Assembly: GCF_963662805.1 (NCBI RefSeq)
Contig: NZ_OY759867.1
Span: forward strand, 372,001 to 436,000
Source of the DNA: an uncultured Cohaesibacter sp.
GTDB lineage: Bacteria > Pseudomonadota > Alphaproteobacteria > Rhizobiales > Cohaesibacteraceae
Reading direction: 5' to 3'
Length of the DNA: 64,000 bases
The notes below the pieces were generated by a model. It did no database searches, had not been told where the DNA came from, and saw only the letters and a program-made list of their open reading frames with translations. A program made the translations under genes and the position numbers. Of this stretch, positions 34,787-45,827 are shown piece by piece (positions within the stretch are counted from its first letter, which is position 1; each line of letters begins with the position of its first letter).

Positions 34787-37700
34787 ATGGACAAGCTCAA
34801 GATCAATCTCTTTGGCATGTTCGAGGCGCGCGCTCAGGGTGTTCCCCTGAGGTTGCCCACTCGGCGGGTGGAATTGATTCTCGCCCTGCTTGCCCTCTCG
34901 CCTGACAAGGCCATCAGCCGGTCCTATCTGGCGACGCTATTGTGGCCGGAACAGGAGGCCGCGCAAGCCCGTGGCTCGTTGCGACAGGCGCTCTTTCGTC
35001 TGCGCGGCGCATTGGGGGCGGACCATGAGGCGGCGCTTGAGGCGACTACCGGCTGGGTGAAATTGCGGCGTGAGGCCATCACGCTCGATACGGATGCCAT
35101 GGCCGAGGACAATGCCAGCAGCGACGCTGTGCCCGACGGGATTCCGCTCGACGGTCTTTCGGGGTTTGAGCCGGAAATCGAGGAATTGATCGACACCGCG
35201 CGTGCTGACCTGCGGCGGCAGTTGTGCGCATGGCACGCCGCAGCCGCAACGCGGGCCGAGGCAGAGCATCGCTATGTCGATCTGGAAGGACATGCCCGTC
35301 GGCAACTGGCGCTGGAACCTTATGATGAGGCTGCCTTGCGCGATCTGATGAATGCGCTCTGGCGGCAGGGACGGCGCAATTCAGCGCTTTCTGTCTTTCG
35401 CCAAACCAGCCGCCGCATTCGGGAGGATCTTTCTGTCTCGGTCGAAACTGAGACCTCATCCCTCTACGCCGAAATTCGGGGATCGGGTGAGCTGCGGGAC
35501 GAAGACGAAACGCAGTCCGATCAAGCTGCCATGCGTGAAGAGCTTAAAACTGCGGAAATCGAACCGGCAGTTCTGGCAGAATCTGGCACGTCGCCCTCCA
35601 CGACAGAGAATAACGAAGATGGACCGGTGCATCTTCGTCATCTTGCGGTGATCCATGTGCGCTCGGAGCGGTTGCGCATTGCACTGCGCGATCCAGATCC
35701 CGAAAGTGCCGATGCAGCGAGCCGCAGGGCTGTTCATGACATTTCGCTGGTGGTTGACCGCGAGGGAGGCGAGATCATCGGCCACGCAGGGCACCAGCTG
35801 TCAGCCGTGTTCGGTGCCCGCCGCCCGGATGAAAGCCCGGCCCTGTCTGCAGCGCTTGCCGGGTTCGAGATTGCCGGTCTGGACTGTGCCGTCGGTATTC
35901 ACGCTGGCGCCAGTCTTGTTGGCACCCAGTCGGGGACTTTTCCGCTCGTTCTTCTCGCCCAAGCTCTTTCAGCAGCCGCCGTCGCAGGAGAGGTCCGCAT
36001 CACGGCGGAGGTTGAGGCCTCCTGCCATGGTGCATTTGAGTTTGCCGAGGCAGATGCGGTTCCCGGTGAGGACGGAACCAAGGGGGCGGCAACATGGCGG
36101 ATCAGGCGTGAAAAATCGGCCCGCAGTGGCTTTGACATTCGCAAGGCAAGAGGCCTCAGCAATTTTTGCGGACGCAAGGAAGAACTCACAGTGCTTGCTG
36201 ATGTCGCAACAATGGGCGGCTCTCGGGTCGCTGTGATCATCGGTGCTGCAGGGATCGGGAAATCCCGTCTCGCGCATGAGTTTCTCAATCACCATGAGCC
36301 TCAGACCCTGCTGCGCGTTCAATTTGCCCGCAGTGGCCCCGGTGGTGGCCTTTCATGCTTTGCGGGAATGCTGCGCTTTCTGCTCGACATCGATCCCGAG
36401 CGCAAAAGCCCGCCCCTTTCCGAGCTTTTGCCTCCTGACCTGTTCCCGCCTGAGATATCGGGGAAGATCGCGCCCGCTCTTGGCAGCATTCTCGGGCAGG
36501 CCGATCAGGAGAGATCCTGGCTCGATTTGTCGCGTGGTCATCGGTTTCAGGCTCTGGCTGATGTTCTGCTTACGGTCATGGAAGCTTTTGCCGGGAGCAA
36601 TTGTGTTCTGCTTGTCGAGGATGCTCATTGGGCAGACGAGGAAGCCGAATTGCTGCTTGAACGGCTGGTTCTGTCGCTCGGAGTTGCTTCACCCATGCTG
36701 ATCATCACTCGTCGTCCGGGCAAGGCGGAAAGCTGGCTCGGACAAGAGCATGTCAAGGCGCTGACGCTGCGCCCCCTTGCCATGGATGATGCGGCAGGAT
36801 TGCTCGAAACACTGGATCTCCCCTCCTCGACCCAAGCCACCATTCTGGAGCGCAGTGAAGGTGTGCCTCTGTTTCTGGAGGAACTTCTGCGCGCTGCCGT
36901 ATCAGACAAGACCTTGCTTAACACCGCCGAGGATGTGACGGATCGGCTGTCCCACATTCCGGTGGGGTTGCGCGGGATCCTGTCCTTTCGCATCGACGCC
37001 CTGCCCGGTCCAGCACGGCGGGGTTCTGGAGGCGGCAGCGGTGCTGGGTGCCGAGCCGTCCGACGATCTTCTCACCGCGCTCAGCAGCCTCAAGGGCGAC
37101 GCCTATGAGCTTGCTCTGTCGACGCTCTCGGATGCAGATCTGCTCTATCGGATCCGCCGTTTCCCCAGACGCTCCTATGCCTTCAAGCATGCTCTTATTC
37201 AAGATGCTGCCTATCAAGGCATACCGGCAAGCAGGCGCTCCAATCTACATGCGCAAGTCGTTGCGATCCACATCGATACAGGCCCTTACGATGGGCTCGG
37301 CGAGGCCGTGCTGGCGCATCATGCGATCCATGGGGATCTTCTGGATCAGGCCATCGATTTCGCCATGCGTGCGGCGAAGGACGCGGCGGCGCGGTCTGCC
37401 TATGCCTTGGCCAAACACATGACCGATGTTGCGTTGAAGGCAATTGCAAGCAGTCCTTCGACGGACGAACTGTTGCGCCTTGAGGCCGATATCCTGATCT
37501 GGCGACGGGCTTTGCTCTGGCCTTTGGCCGAGAAGGCGCAGATGCTCGCCGGGCTGGAACGGGCTGAGGAAATCGCACGGCAACTGAAGGATGATCGACG
37601 GCTTGCCGATGTGTCCATTCACAGAGCCTATATTCATTCTGACGATGGCAATCCGCTACTTGGTCTGTCATTCTTCGAGCAGGCCCGGTCCGCTGCCATC

Positions 37701-38516
37701 CGCGCTGGCGATGATCGGCTCGTGGCGGAATGCTCGCTGGCCTGTTGCCAGATCCTATCCCTGCAGGGAAAGATGAAAGCCGCCCGGGACGCCATCCGCA
37801 CTCATGTCCATGATTGGGACGATCGACGGTTTGCACGCGATGGTCTACTGGTCACGCGCTATGTCATGTTGCATTTTCATTTGGCAAGGATCGAAGCCGT
37901 GATTGGAGACGGAGATCAGGCATTCTCCAGCCTTCAGAAGGCAACTGTCACCGCGTGCGAGACAGCCCGACCCGTGGATCGATATGTCGCCTGCCGTGCC
38001 ATCGCCGAAGTGTGCGCCATAACCGGAGCTGTGGCGCTAGCCCAAAAGGCTTTCTCTCTGACGCACGAGATTGCCCTCAAGGCGGAATTACCAGCCTATG
38101 CGGCATGGTCAGAGGCTGAGCTAGCAGAACTCGCGCTTGACACCGAGGATGCGCTGACTGCAGGCGAGACCTTGCGTCGGCTTTTGGAGATAGGTGGCCA
38201 TGGATTGCTGAGGATTGCCCAGATCAAGGCAAGGGCAGCACTGGCGTGCGCCTGTGATGCGTCAGAGCCGGGATCTTTGGACTTTCTCAGGGAGGTTATG
38301 GCTGAAGCGGACGCCGTCGATTTGCCCATGTCTCGCATCAAACTCCTCAATGAGATGGCAGCAAGACTGGCGAAGCAGGATCCCGAGGAGGCTGCGACAC
38401 TGAAAGAGAGCGCAGAGAAAATCGTGTCAGATGAGGGCTATGCCCCTGTGAAGCCCGCCTACCCCGCCGAGATCGAAAGATTGCTGACGCTCCTCAGGAA
38501 CTCAGACACATGCTGA
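34787..38516 (+). pseudogene. SARP/AfsR-like regulator: HTH-BTAD, cyclase-like domain, AAA ATPase, TPR (frameshift at about 37020)
   Basis: This large cytoplasmic signalling protein of about 1240 residues is read in two frames. An OmpR-type winged helix (MDKLKINLFGMFEA; SRSYLATLLWPEQ) and a bacterial transcriptional activation domain (EPYDEAALRDLMNAL) cover about 1-230. A region like a class III nucleotide cyclase follows (about 290-440: GEIIGHAGHQLSAVFGA; VGIHAGASLVG) but without its metal-binding Asp. The AAA ATPase has Walker A GAAGIGKSRLAHE and Walker B VLLVEDAHWAD, then the motif AFKHALIQDAAYQG. TPR-like helices run to the end. One extra G in GGGG at 37020-37023 breaks the frame; without it ARRVLEAAAVLGAEPS joins both parts smoothly. 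Probably a sequencing error. Targets are unknown. Confidence 0.88.
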
Positions 38517-38568
38517 TAGACCATCTATTTGTCTTATCGCGCGACTTGAGGTCTTTTGCGCTCCTCGC

Positions 38569-39567
38569 TCAGCCAAGGTCCAGATGTTGTGTCCAGAAGG
38601 CGCGATTTTGTTGCGGGTCGGCCAGCTTTCTGGCTAGTGCAATGCCCTCTGCAGCCACCATTTTTGCGCCTTTGGGGTCTTTCAGGAAGTCTTTCATGCG
38701 CTCCAGCCACTTGTCCTGACAGGGCGGAACGAGAAAGCCATTGATGCCGTCGGAGATATGGCTCTTGATCGGATCGATGGAGCTGTAGCAGCCCGCAGCG
38801 CCAAAGGCCGCATGATCGAGGATCTTGTTGACCGATCTGCCCAGATTGAAATTTGCCTCGATGAGAGGCGCGAGCGCCAAATGGAAACGTTCTGTCGCCA
38901 TGACCTTCTGATAGTCGGGCCACCTTGCCTGTTTGCGATGGACGATGTTGGCTTTCCCCTTCAGAGCCGCCGGAGCATGACGGCCAAAGAATGTGGTGAT
39001 TTGCACGGCCGGATTTGCCGCCGCGATCTCGCTCAGAACATCGCTGACGAGTTCGAGATCCTGATAGTGGCTACGGGTGCCAGAATAGAGGATCCGGATC
39101 TGGTCGGTCTTGTCAAAATGACTGAGATCCTCGGAGAAATGAGGATGTGACGGATTGAGCAGATGGTGGCGATGATCCGGGAAGCGCGTGAGGATGCGTT
39201 GGTTGGGCGTGATCACGTCCGTCGCCAGCTCCAGAATTCTGCTGAGCGAAGTATCGTGGAAGTGCTGCAGGCGAAACCGGTAGTCGATTGGTAGATAGTC
39301 GTCTGTGTCCAAATTTTTCAGATCATCGTCGATCAGATAATAGCACCGACGGTATTTATGCTGCTCAAGGTGTCGCAATTCCTTGTCGTTCGCATAGCGG
39401 ATGAGGACCGCAATACCGTTGGCGGCAAAGAGGTTTGGTCCTAGCCGCTGAATGGGGCGCGCGGGCTCAGTCCGGCGTCGTTGCTGGACCAGATCTCCAA
39501 CGGAGAACATGAAGTATTTGTCGATGGTGGGATTGTTGCGATAGGGCAGAAAAGGCATTTTACTCAC
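38569..39567 (-). CDS. glycosyltransferase (GT4-like)
   Basis: This 332-residue protein resembles the C-terminal half of GT-B glycosyltransferases. The stretch QIRILYSGTRSHYQDLELVSDVL and the later LAPLIEANFNLGRSVNKILDHAAFGAAGCYSS match the donor-binding region, with the Glu expected to contact the nucleotide sugar. The end GINGFLVPPCQDKW and MAAEG-like helix are typical. The N-terminal acceptor domain is short. It is the last gene of the surface-glycan operon, 42 bp after the sulfotransferase. Sugar specificity is unknown. Confidence 0.8.
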   Translation of the reverse strand: MSKMPFLPYRNNPTIDKYFMFSVGDLVQQRRRTEPARPIQRLGPNLFAANGIAVLIRYANDKELRHLEQHKYRRCYYLIDDDLKNLDTDDYLPIDYRFRLQHFHDTSLSRILELATDVITPNQRILTRFPDHRHHLLNPSHPHFSEDLSHFDKTDQIRILYSGTRSHYQDLELVSDVLSEIAAANPAVQITTFFGRHAPAALKGKANIVHRKQARWPDYQKVMATERFHLALAPLIEANFNLGRSVNKILDHAAFGAAGCYSSIDPIKSHISDGINGFLVPPCQDKWLERMKDFLKDPKGAKMVAAEGIALARKLADPQQNRAFWTQHLDLG

Positions 39568-39609
39568 CCGGCAATCCTGACCGACATTTTTGTCATTTGT
39601 ATGGTCATA

Positions 39610-40521
39610 TCACATCTCCAAGGCCTTTGACCTGGGAATGATGTAGGTGGTATTCGCCACACGTGCGGTCACCTTTTCCGGGTTAAACCATCCCTTCAGT
39701 TTTATGCAGAAGGTTGGCTTGGCCGGAGGCCCCTCCTCCGCTGGTGTCGAATTCTCCAAGGTCCCCTGTCCTATGACTTTGCGGCCATTGAGAATTTCAA
39801 CCGTTACGGGTTTGTATCTGGGATATCGCTCCAGCCAGCCTCTGGCCTGTCTGCGGTTAACGGAAGTGAGTTCGCCTTCAAACCGAACATGGGTGTTCTT
39901 CAGATAGCTTTCCGGACCGTTGCTGATGCAGTCGAGGGCCTTTTGTCTTTCCTGCTCGGTCGGATCAAGGTTCAGAAAGTCGAGCAGCTTATCAAGGAAG
40001 GTTGCGCCATTTGCCGACGCCTTCTCGTAGCTGGCGAGCAGTGCGGGGCAATCGAGGGATCTGACGAAGCGGATGAGGTCTGCTGTTTCCTCGTTGGCGC
40101 GCAGAAGACCCTCTATCGGATCTCCGAGCATGGAAATCTCGTTACGGCGGGCGATGGCAATGGGGTCCCGGAATGTTGCGACAATGTGGGGATTGCGGAA
40201 CATCGAGAGATAATCCGAGAGATGGTGATAGAGCTCGGGACGCTTGGTTGCCCAGATCGGAAAGCGCTTATCGTAGGAGGCGATGGTGGCGGCGACCTCG
40301 CGCTTTTCTCCATTCTCTATTTGTCTCGACAATTTGGGATCTTCCAACACGGCACCGGACGCAGCATCGCCCAGAAAGACGCCAAGCTCTTTGAGAATGC
40401 TGGCGATCATCGTCGTGCCGCTGCGGGCAACGCCGATCACGATGACGGTCTTCTCCGGCGTGTTGTTGCTCTTGTCGCTGTTCAGGATCAGGATGCCGTT
40501 GTTTTCGAGTGTGTTGGTCAC
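39610..40521 (-). CDS. sulfotransferase-like P-loop protein with C-terminal beta domain
   Basis: This 303-residue protein from a GTG at 40521 overlaps the preceding stop (GTGA). The N-terminal P-loop VIVIGVARSGTTMIASIL matches the 5'-phosphosulfate-binding loop of PAPS-dependent sulfotransferases. FRDPIAIARRNE resembles the 3'-phosphate-binding region. From about residue 215 a separate domain begins (VNRRQARGWLERYPRYKPVTVEIL; FCIKLKGWFNPEKV), similar to the short GW-containing beta domain often attached to glycan-modifying enzymes. It probably adds sulfate to the glycan made by this operon. The acceptor is inferred from context only. Confidence 0.8.
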   Translation of the reverse strand: MTNTLENNGILILNSDKSNNTPEKTVIVIGVARSGTTMIASILKELGVFLGDAASGAVLEDPKLSRQIENGEKREVAATIASYDKRFPIWATKRPELYHHLSDYLSMFRNPHIVATFRDPIAIARRNEISMLGDPIEGLLRANEETADLIRFVRSLDCPALLASYEKASANGATFLDKLLDFLNLDPTEQERQKALDCISNGPESYLKNTHVRFEGELTSVNRRQARGWLERYPRYKPVTVEILNGRKVIGQGTLENSTPAEEGPPAKPTFCIKLKGWFNPEKVTARVANTTYIIPRSKALEM

Positions 40522-41389
40522 GACGGGCGTTCCTGATCGGGTTGAGGTTCCAACAAGGGCGGCTGACGCCGTTCAGTGCTCGTTCTGGTCTGCTTGATCG
40601 CCTCATAGAAATGCAGATCATGTCCCACGAGACGGTAATAGAAAATCCTTGACCTCGGGGATCGAAAAGTCCGGCGCTTCTTTGAGGCGCGAGAGATTGA
40701 CCCGTTTCAGTTTTACTCTTGGCCTCAGGTGGAGCTGTTTGCTCAGATAGGCAAGGTGCGGTTCGAGCTGCTCTGACAGGCAGATGTAGCGGAAATGCTT
40801 TGTGTTCTGCAGGGCCATCTCCCGATCCTCCAAAGTCAGTGGCTTTGGAGTGGTCGCGCAGGAAATAGCGTGTCTGGCAATTCTCGAAGATCGGCAGAGC
40901 GTGGGGATGCTTCTCATAGATGATCTTGTCCAGCGTATCGACGTCATTCAACGATGTCTGATTCAGATCGAGCGAGAGAGCCTGCATGCTCTCATGGTGT
41001 GTTTCCCTGAAGGTCTTGTTGTCATCCATGCCGATAAACTTGAGCCAAAGGAGATGCGAGATCACGTGGGGGATGGGCTCTCTGAGGCAGGTGAACAGGC
41101 ACCAGTCCTCAAGATCGAACCGGGTGGTAAAATGGAAGTAGCGCAAATGGCCTGATACGAAATCATAGCTCTGAAGGTTGGGCAGTTCTTCCTTGTGCAG
41201 CAGATGGTTTCGCCCTTCGAGATGGCAGACGCACCGTTCTTCCCCGAGATGATCGAGGAAATACTGGTTGATGGCTGACCCGGCTGTCTTGGCGATATGC
41301 ATGAAGGCAACCTTCTTGCGAAGCTTCTGCGGCTTGCCGTAAGTGGGGATAAGGGACATCAGACCATCAGGTAGGCGGATTGGCGTCAT
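40518..41389 (-). pseudogene. sulfotransferase family 2-like protein (two frameshifts)
   Basis: The N-terminus VAFMHIAKTAGSAINQYFLDH is the P-loop start of the Sulfotransfer_2 family, which adds sulfate to carbohydrates. FTCLREPIPHVISHL is the second PAPS-binding motif. The frame breaks twice. An extra A near 40844-40846 and an extra T (minus strand) near 40642-40645 each need removing; the corrected chain then runs on through SKPLTLEDREMALQNTKHF and KDFYYRLVGHDLHFYEAIK. The corrected stop overlaps the next start (GTGA), which supports a working gene with sequence errors. It is one of two sulfotransferases in the operon. Confidence 0.78.
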
Positions 41390-41411
41390 GGCACGATCAC
41401 TCCCCCCGTTT

Positions 41412-43267
41412 TCAGCAGGCGGTTTGAACTCGAAGAATGCGTTCTGTGAAAGGAAATTTCTCGTTGTAATAAGGATCCCGCTCGAGCAGTTCGCCCCACT
41501 TTTTCTTTCAGGGCGGCTGTTTCCCGTTTGAGACGGGCCATCTTTTCTGGGGTGTTGTCCCGACCACGCGAGACCGACTCGTGATGATAGAGCTCTGCGT
41601 AAGGGACATAGACATTGTGAAGGCCTTGAGCGGACAGTTTCAGGCAGAAGTCGACGTCGTTGTAGGCCACTTTGAAGCTCTCTTCATCAAGGCCTCCAAC
41701 GGCAAGAAAACTTTGACTTTTCGACCACCAGACAGGCCCCTGTTACGGCTGAGATATATTGGGGCAGCTGCAGGCGCGCATTGTAACCTGAGTGTTGGGT
41801 GGGATAGAAGCGAAAGGCATGGGTCGGCAACGCCGGAAACACCGATGATGACGCCCGCATGCTGGATGGTTTCGTCATCATAAAGAAGTCGTGCCCCAGC
41901 GGCGCCGATGTCGGGACGGATGGCGTAGGAGACCAGTTCGCTCAACCAGCGGCCATTGATAACTTCGACATCATTGTTGAGCAGTGCAATCACGTCGCCG
42001 TGTGCATGGCCAACGCCGAAATTGTTGAGGGCCGAATAGTTGAACTCGCCCGGATACGGAAGGACACGCACGCCAAATCTATCCGAGATTTCCGCGAAAT
42101 AGCGTTTGGTTTCGTCCTCGGCGCTGTCATTGTCAAGAATGATGACTTCATAGTCGGGATAGTCGGTTTTTCGAGAAGAGCGACGTGATACATTTTCGCA
42201 AATGCTCAAGCTGATCCCGCGTTGGAATGATGATGCTGACCTTTGGGGCGGGATGCGGCAAGGAATAGGATATCTTGTTGCAGCCGAACGGGCCCTCAGT
42301 CACGGATATGCCGAGATCGGGGTGCCTTGACACCAGATAGTCTCTGGCAGCCCGTTGTCTGGCTTCCACTGCCTTGTTGAGGGCACGGTCTGAGAAGGAG
42401 TTGGGAGCCGTCAAACGCGCGCCAGTGATAGAGAATGCGCGGGATGTGGCGGATTCTTTCGGGTTGGGTTTCCCTGACTATGCGGAGGACGAGGTCGTGA
42501 TCCTGACTCCCTTCGAAGCCGGGGCGAAGGCCACCAACCTTTTCTAGCAGAGACCGGCGGATGACAGTCAAATGATTGATATAGTTCTGGGTAAGGAATA
42601 ATTCTTCATTCCAGTCGGGCTTGAAATGCGGCCCGGCGAGCGTTCCGTCTTCCCGGATCTTGTCTTCGTCCGAATAGATCAGATCGACATCGGGATGGCG
42701 AATGATTTCGCGCGCAACGTGATAGAGCGCGTGGGCGGGCAAGGTATCATCGTGATCCATCAGCGCGACGAACGGGCCTTCGACGCATTGCAGAGCCGAG
42801 TTCGTGGCGTGGGAAATATGGCCGTTCTCTTGCCGGAAGATCACCTTGATCCGGCTATCTTCCCTCTCGGCGCGCTCCAGAAGCGGCCTGATGTGAGGCG
42901 CGGTGGAGGCATCGTCGGCGATGCATAATTGCCAGTGCGGATAGACCTGTTCGCGCACGGATTTCAGCGCGGCTTTCAGGTGCGCTTCGTCAGTGTTGTA
43001 GACCGGCATGACGATTGCGATGAGTGGCGGCTCCTGCCATGAGGCAATCGCCTCTTCCATCCGCGCCCGATCCTCTTTGCTCACATGGTCTTGTGCTGCG
43101 CAGATGCCGGGCGCCCGTTTCAGATTGCGGTTGACCACGGGTACGAAGGGGTGAAGGGCCATATAGAGCCGGTTCTTTGCCCGGACGCGCATGCCCAGAC
43201 AGTACCAGAATGCCGCCGCCACCATGAGCTTTGCCGAGCCCCAAAGGCTCTGAAGTTTAAATCGCAC
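41412..43267 (-). pseudogene. family 2 glycosyltransferase with two GT-A domains (five frameshifts)
   Basis: The corrected protein has about 620 residues with two GT-A domains. The first has IAIVMPVYNTDEAHLKAAL and ALMDHDDTLPA. The second has VSIIIPTRDQLEHL, IILDNDSAED and VIALLNNDVEVI, ending in AYNDVDFCLKLSAQG. This tandem layout is typical of rhamnan and O-antigen glycosyltransferases. Five +1 changes lie in mononucleotide runs near 42403, 42167, 41821, 41707 and 41500. Each repair restores a convincing family sequence, so errors in the sequence are more likely than decay. It overlaps the 3' end of rfbD by 11 bp. Confidence 0.82.
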
Positions 43268-44177
43268 GGCTTGCTCCTGACGGTGTTTGGCTGAGGCGGC
43301 TGATCAGGGCAGCGATGACATCCATGTCGACGGGCTCCTGACGGATCAATGCTGATCCGAAGGCCTTCTCGAACTTACCGGTGTTGAGCCGGGCGTTTGC
43401 CGGGCGTCTGGCCTTTAGTGGATAGGCGCTTGACGGAATGGCGGTCACGTGGGCACTGGGACCAGCGAGCCGAGCGCTTGCCTTGAAGATGGAGCGGGCA
43501 AAGCCGCACCAGGTGGTCTCGACGCCACCGGCAAAATGGTAGATTTCGCCCATGCCCAGATCGGAGCCCGTTTGCCAGCCCTTCAGAATCGCAAGGATTG
43601 CGTCGGCCAGATCAAGTGCCGATGTGGGGTTGCCCCACTGATCGTCGATGACAGACAGCGCATCCCTCTCGCTCGCCAGCCTTAGCATCGTGTGGGCAAA
43701 GCTTGTTCCGTAGGGGCTATAGACCCATGCTGTACGAAGGATGGCAAAGCGCGGATTGCTGGCTATGACGGCTTCTTCCCCTGCCCGTTTGCTTCTGCCA
43801 TAGACACCCAATGGTGCGACGGGATCGGCTTCTTCATAGGGTCGGTCCAGTGCTCCATCAAAGACATAGTCGGTTGAGAGATGCAGGATTGGCGCACCAA
43901 TCTTTGAGGCTTCGCTTGCCAGTATTCCCGGAGCGACAGCATTGACGGTCTCGGCCAGCTTCGGTTCGTCTTCGGCTTTGTCAACGGCGGTATAGGCGGC
44001 GGTGTTGACGATCACCTCGGGCCTGATGGACTGGATGATATCCGGGATCCGCTCCGGATCGCTCAGATCAAGTTCGGCACGAGACAGGAACCTGAGATCC
44101 AAATCCGGATGAAGATGGGATCTGGCGGCAAGGCTTCGCGCAACCTGTCCTGTTTGTCCGACGATGAGGATGGTCAT
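43257..44177 (-). CDS. rfbD: dTDP-4-dehydrorhamnose reductase
   Basis: This NADPH-dependent enzyme makes dTDP-L-rhamnose, the last step of the pathway. The 306-residue protein starts with MTILIVGQTGQVARSLA, the Rossmann GxxGxxG-type loop. It has the short-chain dehydrogenase YxxxK in LGVYGRSKRAGEEAVI, and LSTDYVFDGALDRPYEE is the family signature. It is intact. The ATG overlaps the rfbB stop (ATGA). It sits in the order rfbA-rfbC-rfbB-rfbD. Confidence 0.95.
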   Translation of the reverse strand: MTILIVGQTGQVARSLAARSHLHPDLDLRFLSRAELDLSDPERIPDIIQSIRPEVIVNTAAYTAVDKAEDEPKLAETVNAVAPGILASEASKIGAPILHLSTDYVFDGALDRPYEEADPVAPLGVYGRSKRAGEEAVIASNPRFAILRTAWVYSPYGTSFAHTMLRLASERDALSVIDDQWGNPTSALDLADAILAILKGWQTGSDLGMGEIYHFAGGVETTWCGFARSIFKASARLAGPSAHVTAIPSSAYPLKARRPANARLNTGKFEKAFGSALIRQEPVDMDVIAALISRLSQTPSGASRAI

Positions 44178-45251
44178 TGGTCGCCCCCCGTCGTTCCGGA
44201 CACCTGACCGAGACGCTCATAACGCTCAGCCTGACGGATGGGCTTCCACCACCAGTCATTGGCAAGATACCAGTCGATGGTGCTGTCTATCCCGGTCTCG
44301 AAGGAATGTTCTGCCTGCCAGCCCAGAGACTGCTGCAGTTTGCTTGAATCAATGGCGTAGCGGCGGTCATGGCCGGGGCGGTCAGCGACCATACGGATCA
44401 GATCCTGATAGGATGCACCACTGGTGCGGGGGCGTTTGGTATCGAGCAGGCGACAGATGGTTTCTGACTACATCGATATTTTGCCGTTCCGCATTGCCGC
44501 CGACATTGTAGCTCTCGCCGATGGTTCCCTTTCGGGCAACCAGTTCGAGAGCCCCGGCGTGGTCATCCACATAGAGCCAGTCGCGAACATTCTCTCCCGT
44601 GCCGTAGATGGGCAATTCCATTTCGTCGAGGGCGTTGAGGATGATCAGCGGAATGAGCTTTTCGGGGAAGTGATAAGGCCCGTAATTGTTGGAGCAATTG
44701 GTCATCAGAACCGGTAGGCCGTAGGTCTTGTGCCATGCATGAACCAGATGATCCGAAGCCGCTTTTGATGCCGAATAAGGCGAGGACGGCGCGTAGGCTG
44801 TTGCCTCTGTGAAGGCTGGGCCATCGAACGGCAGATCACCGAAAACCTCGTCAGTGGAGACGTGGAGGAAACGGAAGCGATCCTGCTTGTCGCCCTTCAA
44901 AGCCTCGAAATAGCGCCGTGCCGCCGTCAACATTCGGAAGGTGCCGATGATGTTGGTGTTGATGAAGTCATCCGGCCCGTCGATGGATCGGTCGACATGG
45001 CTCTCTGCGGCTAGATGCATGACGATGTCGATGTCATGCTTTAGGAGTAGCGCCTGGACGGCCGCCTCGTCGCAGACGTCGGCACGTGCGAAGGCATAAT
45101 TGTCCCTGCCCTCGATGTCTCTTAGGGAGGCAAGATTGCCCGCATAGGTCAGCTTGTCGACATTGAGGACGAAATTGTCCGGATAGGCTGCTAGGCGTCG
45201 GCAGACTGCCGACCCGATGAACCCGGCTCCTCCGGTAATCAGATAGCGCAT
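44174..45251 (-). pseudogene. rfbB: dTDP-glucose 4,6-dehydratase (one frameshift)
   Basis: This is the second enzyme of dTDP-rhamnose synthesis. It has the Rossmann start MRYLITGGAGFIGSAVCRRL, HLAAESHVDRSID, VSTDEVFGDLPFDG, and the catalytic YSASKAASDHLVHAW with NNYGPYHFPEKLIPL. The frame breaks near 44461-44463 at a short run. With one base removed it continues through TICRLLDT and ADRPGHDRRYAID, the conserved C-terminus, to the stop at 44174. The corrected length of about 358 residues is normal. It starts 4 bp after the rfbC stop. Confidence 0.93.
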
Positions 45252-45254
45252 CAC

Positions 45255-45827
45255 TTACCCCTCATGACGAAAGCCTGTTTCGATGTCGCGAAGGCGGACG
45301 GCCTTGCGGTCCTTTTCGGACAGGGTGAATGTGGAGGCATCGCCCGGCCATTTTATGCCGATGTCGGGATCATCGAAGCGGATCGAGCGGTCGCAATCCT
45401 TTGAGTAATGGTCCGAGACCTTGTAGAGAAATTGTGTGTTGGACTCGAGGGTCAGGAAACCATGGGCGAAACCCCTTGGGGATGAAGACCTGATTCCACT
45501 TTTGGGCAGAAATCTCTATTCCGACCCATTGGGCAAAGGTTTTTCGAGCCTTCACGGATATCGACGATCACGTCATAGACGCTGCCCGAGATCACCCTGA
45601 CGAGTTTGTCCTGTGCAGCTGGTGGGCATTGGAAATGAAGACCGCGCAGCACACCAGCCTCGGACGAGAGCGAATGGTTGTCCTGAACAAACTCGACGGA
45701 TATGCCGATTTCCTTGAGGGCCCTCGCGATTGTAGGTCTCGGAGAAGAAGCCGCGATCATCGCCAAATTGTCGGGGTCTGATTTCATAAACCCCGTCGAT
45801 CGCCAACGGCGTTGCTTCGATCATCAC
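45255..45827 (-). pseudogene. rfbC: dTDP-4-dehydrorhamnose 3,5-epimerase (three frameshifts)
   Basis: This is the third enzyme of dTDP-rhamnose synthesis, with a cupin fold. Landmarks are QFGDDRGFFSETYNREA, the catalytic NHSLSSEAGVLRGLHFQ and DVIVDIREGSKTFAQWVG, then IPKGFAHGFLTLE. Three +1 changes near 45721, 45540 and 45472 split it. Repairing them gives about 190 residues, the normal length. The start overlaps the rfbA stop (ATGA). Confidence 0.92.
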
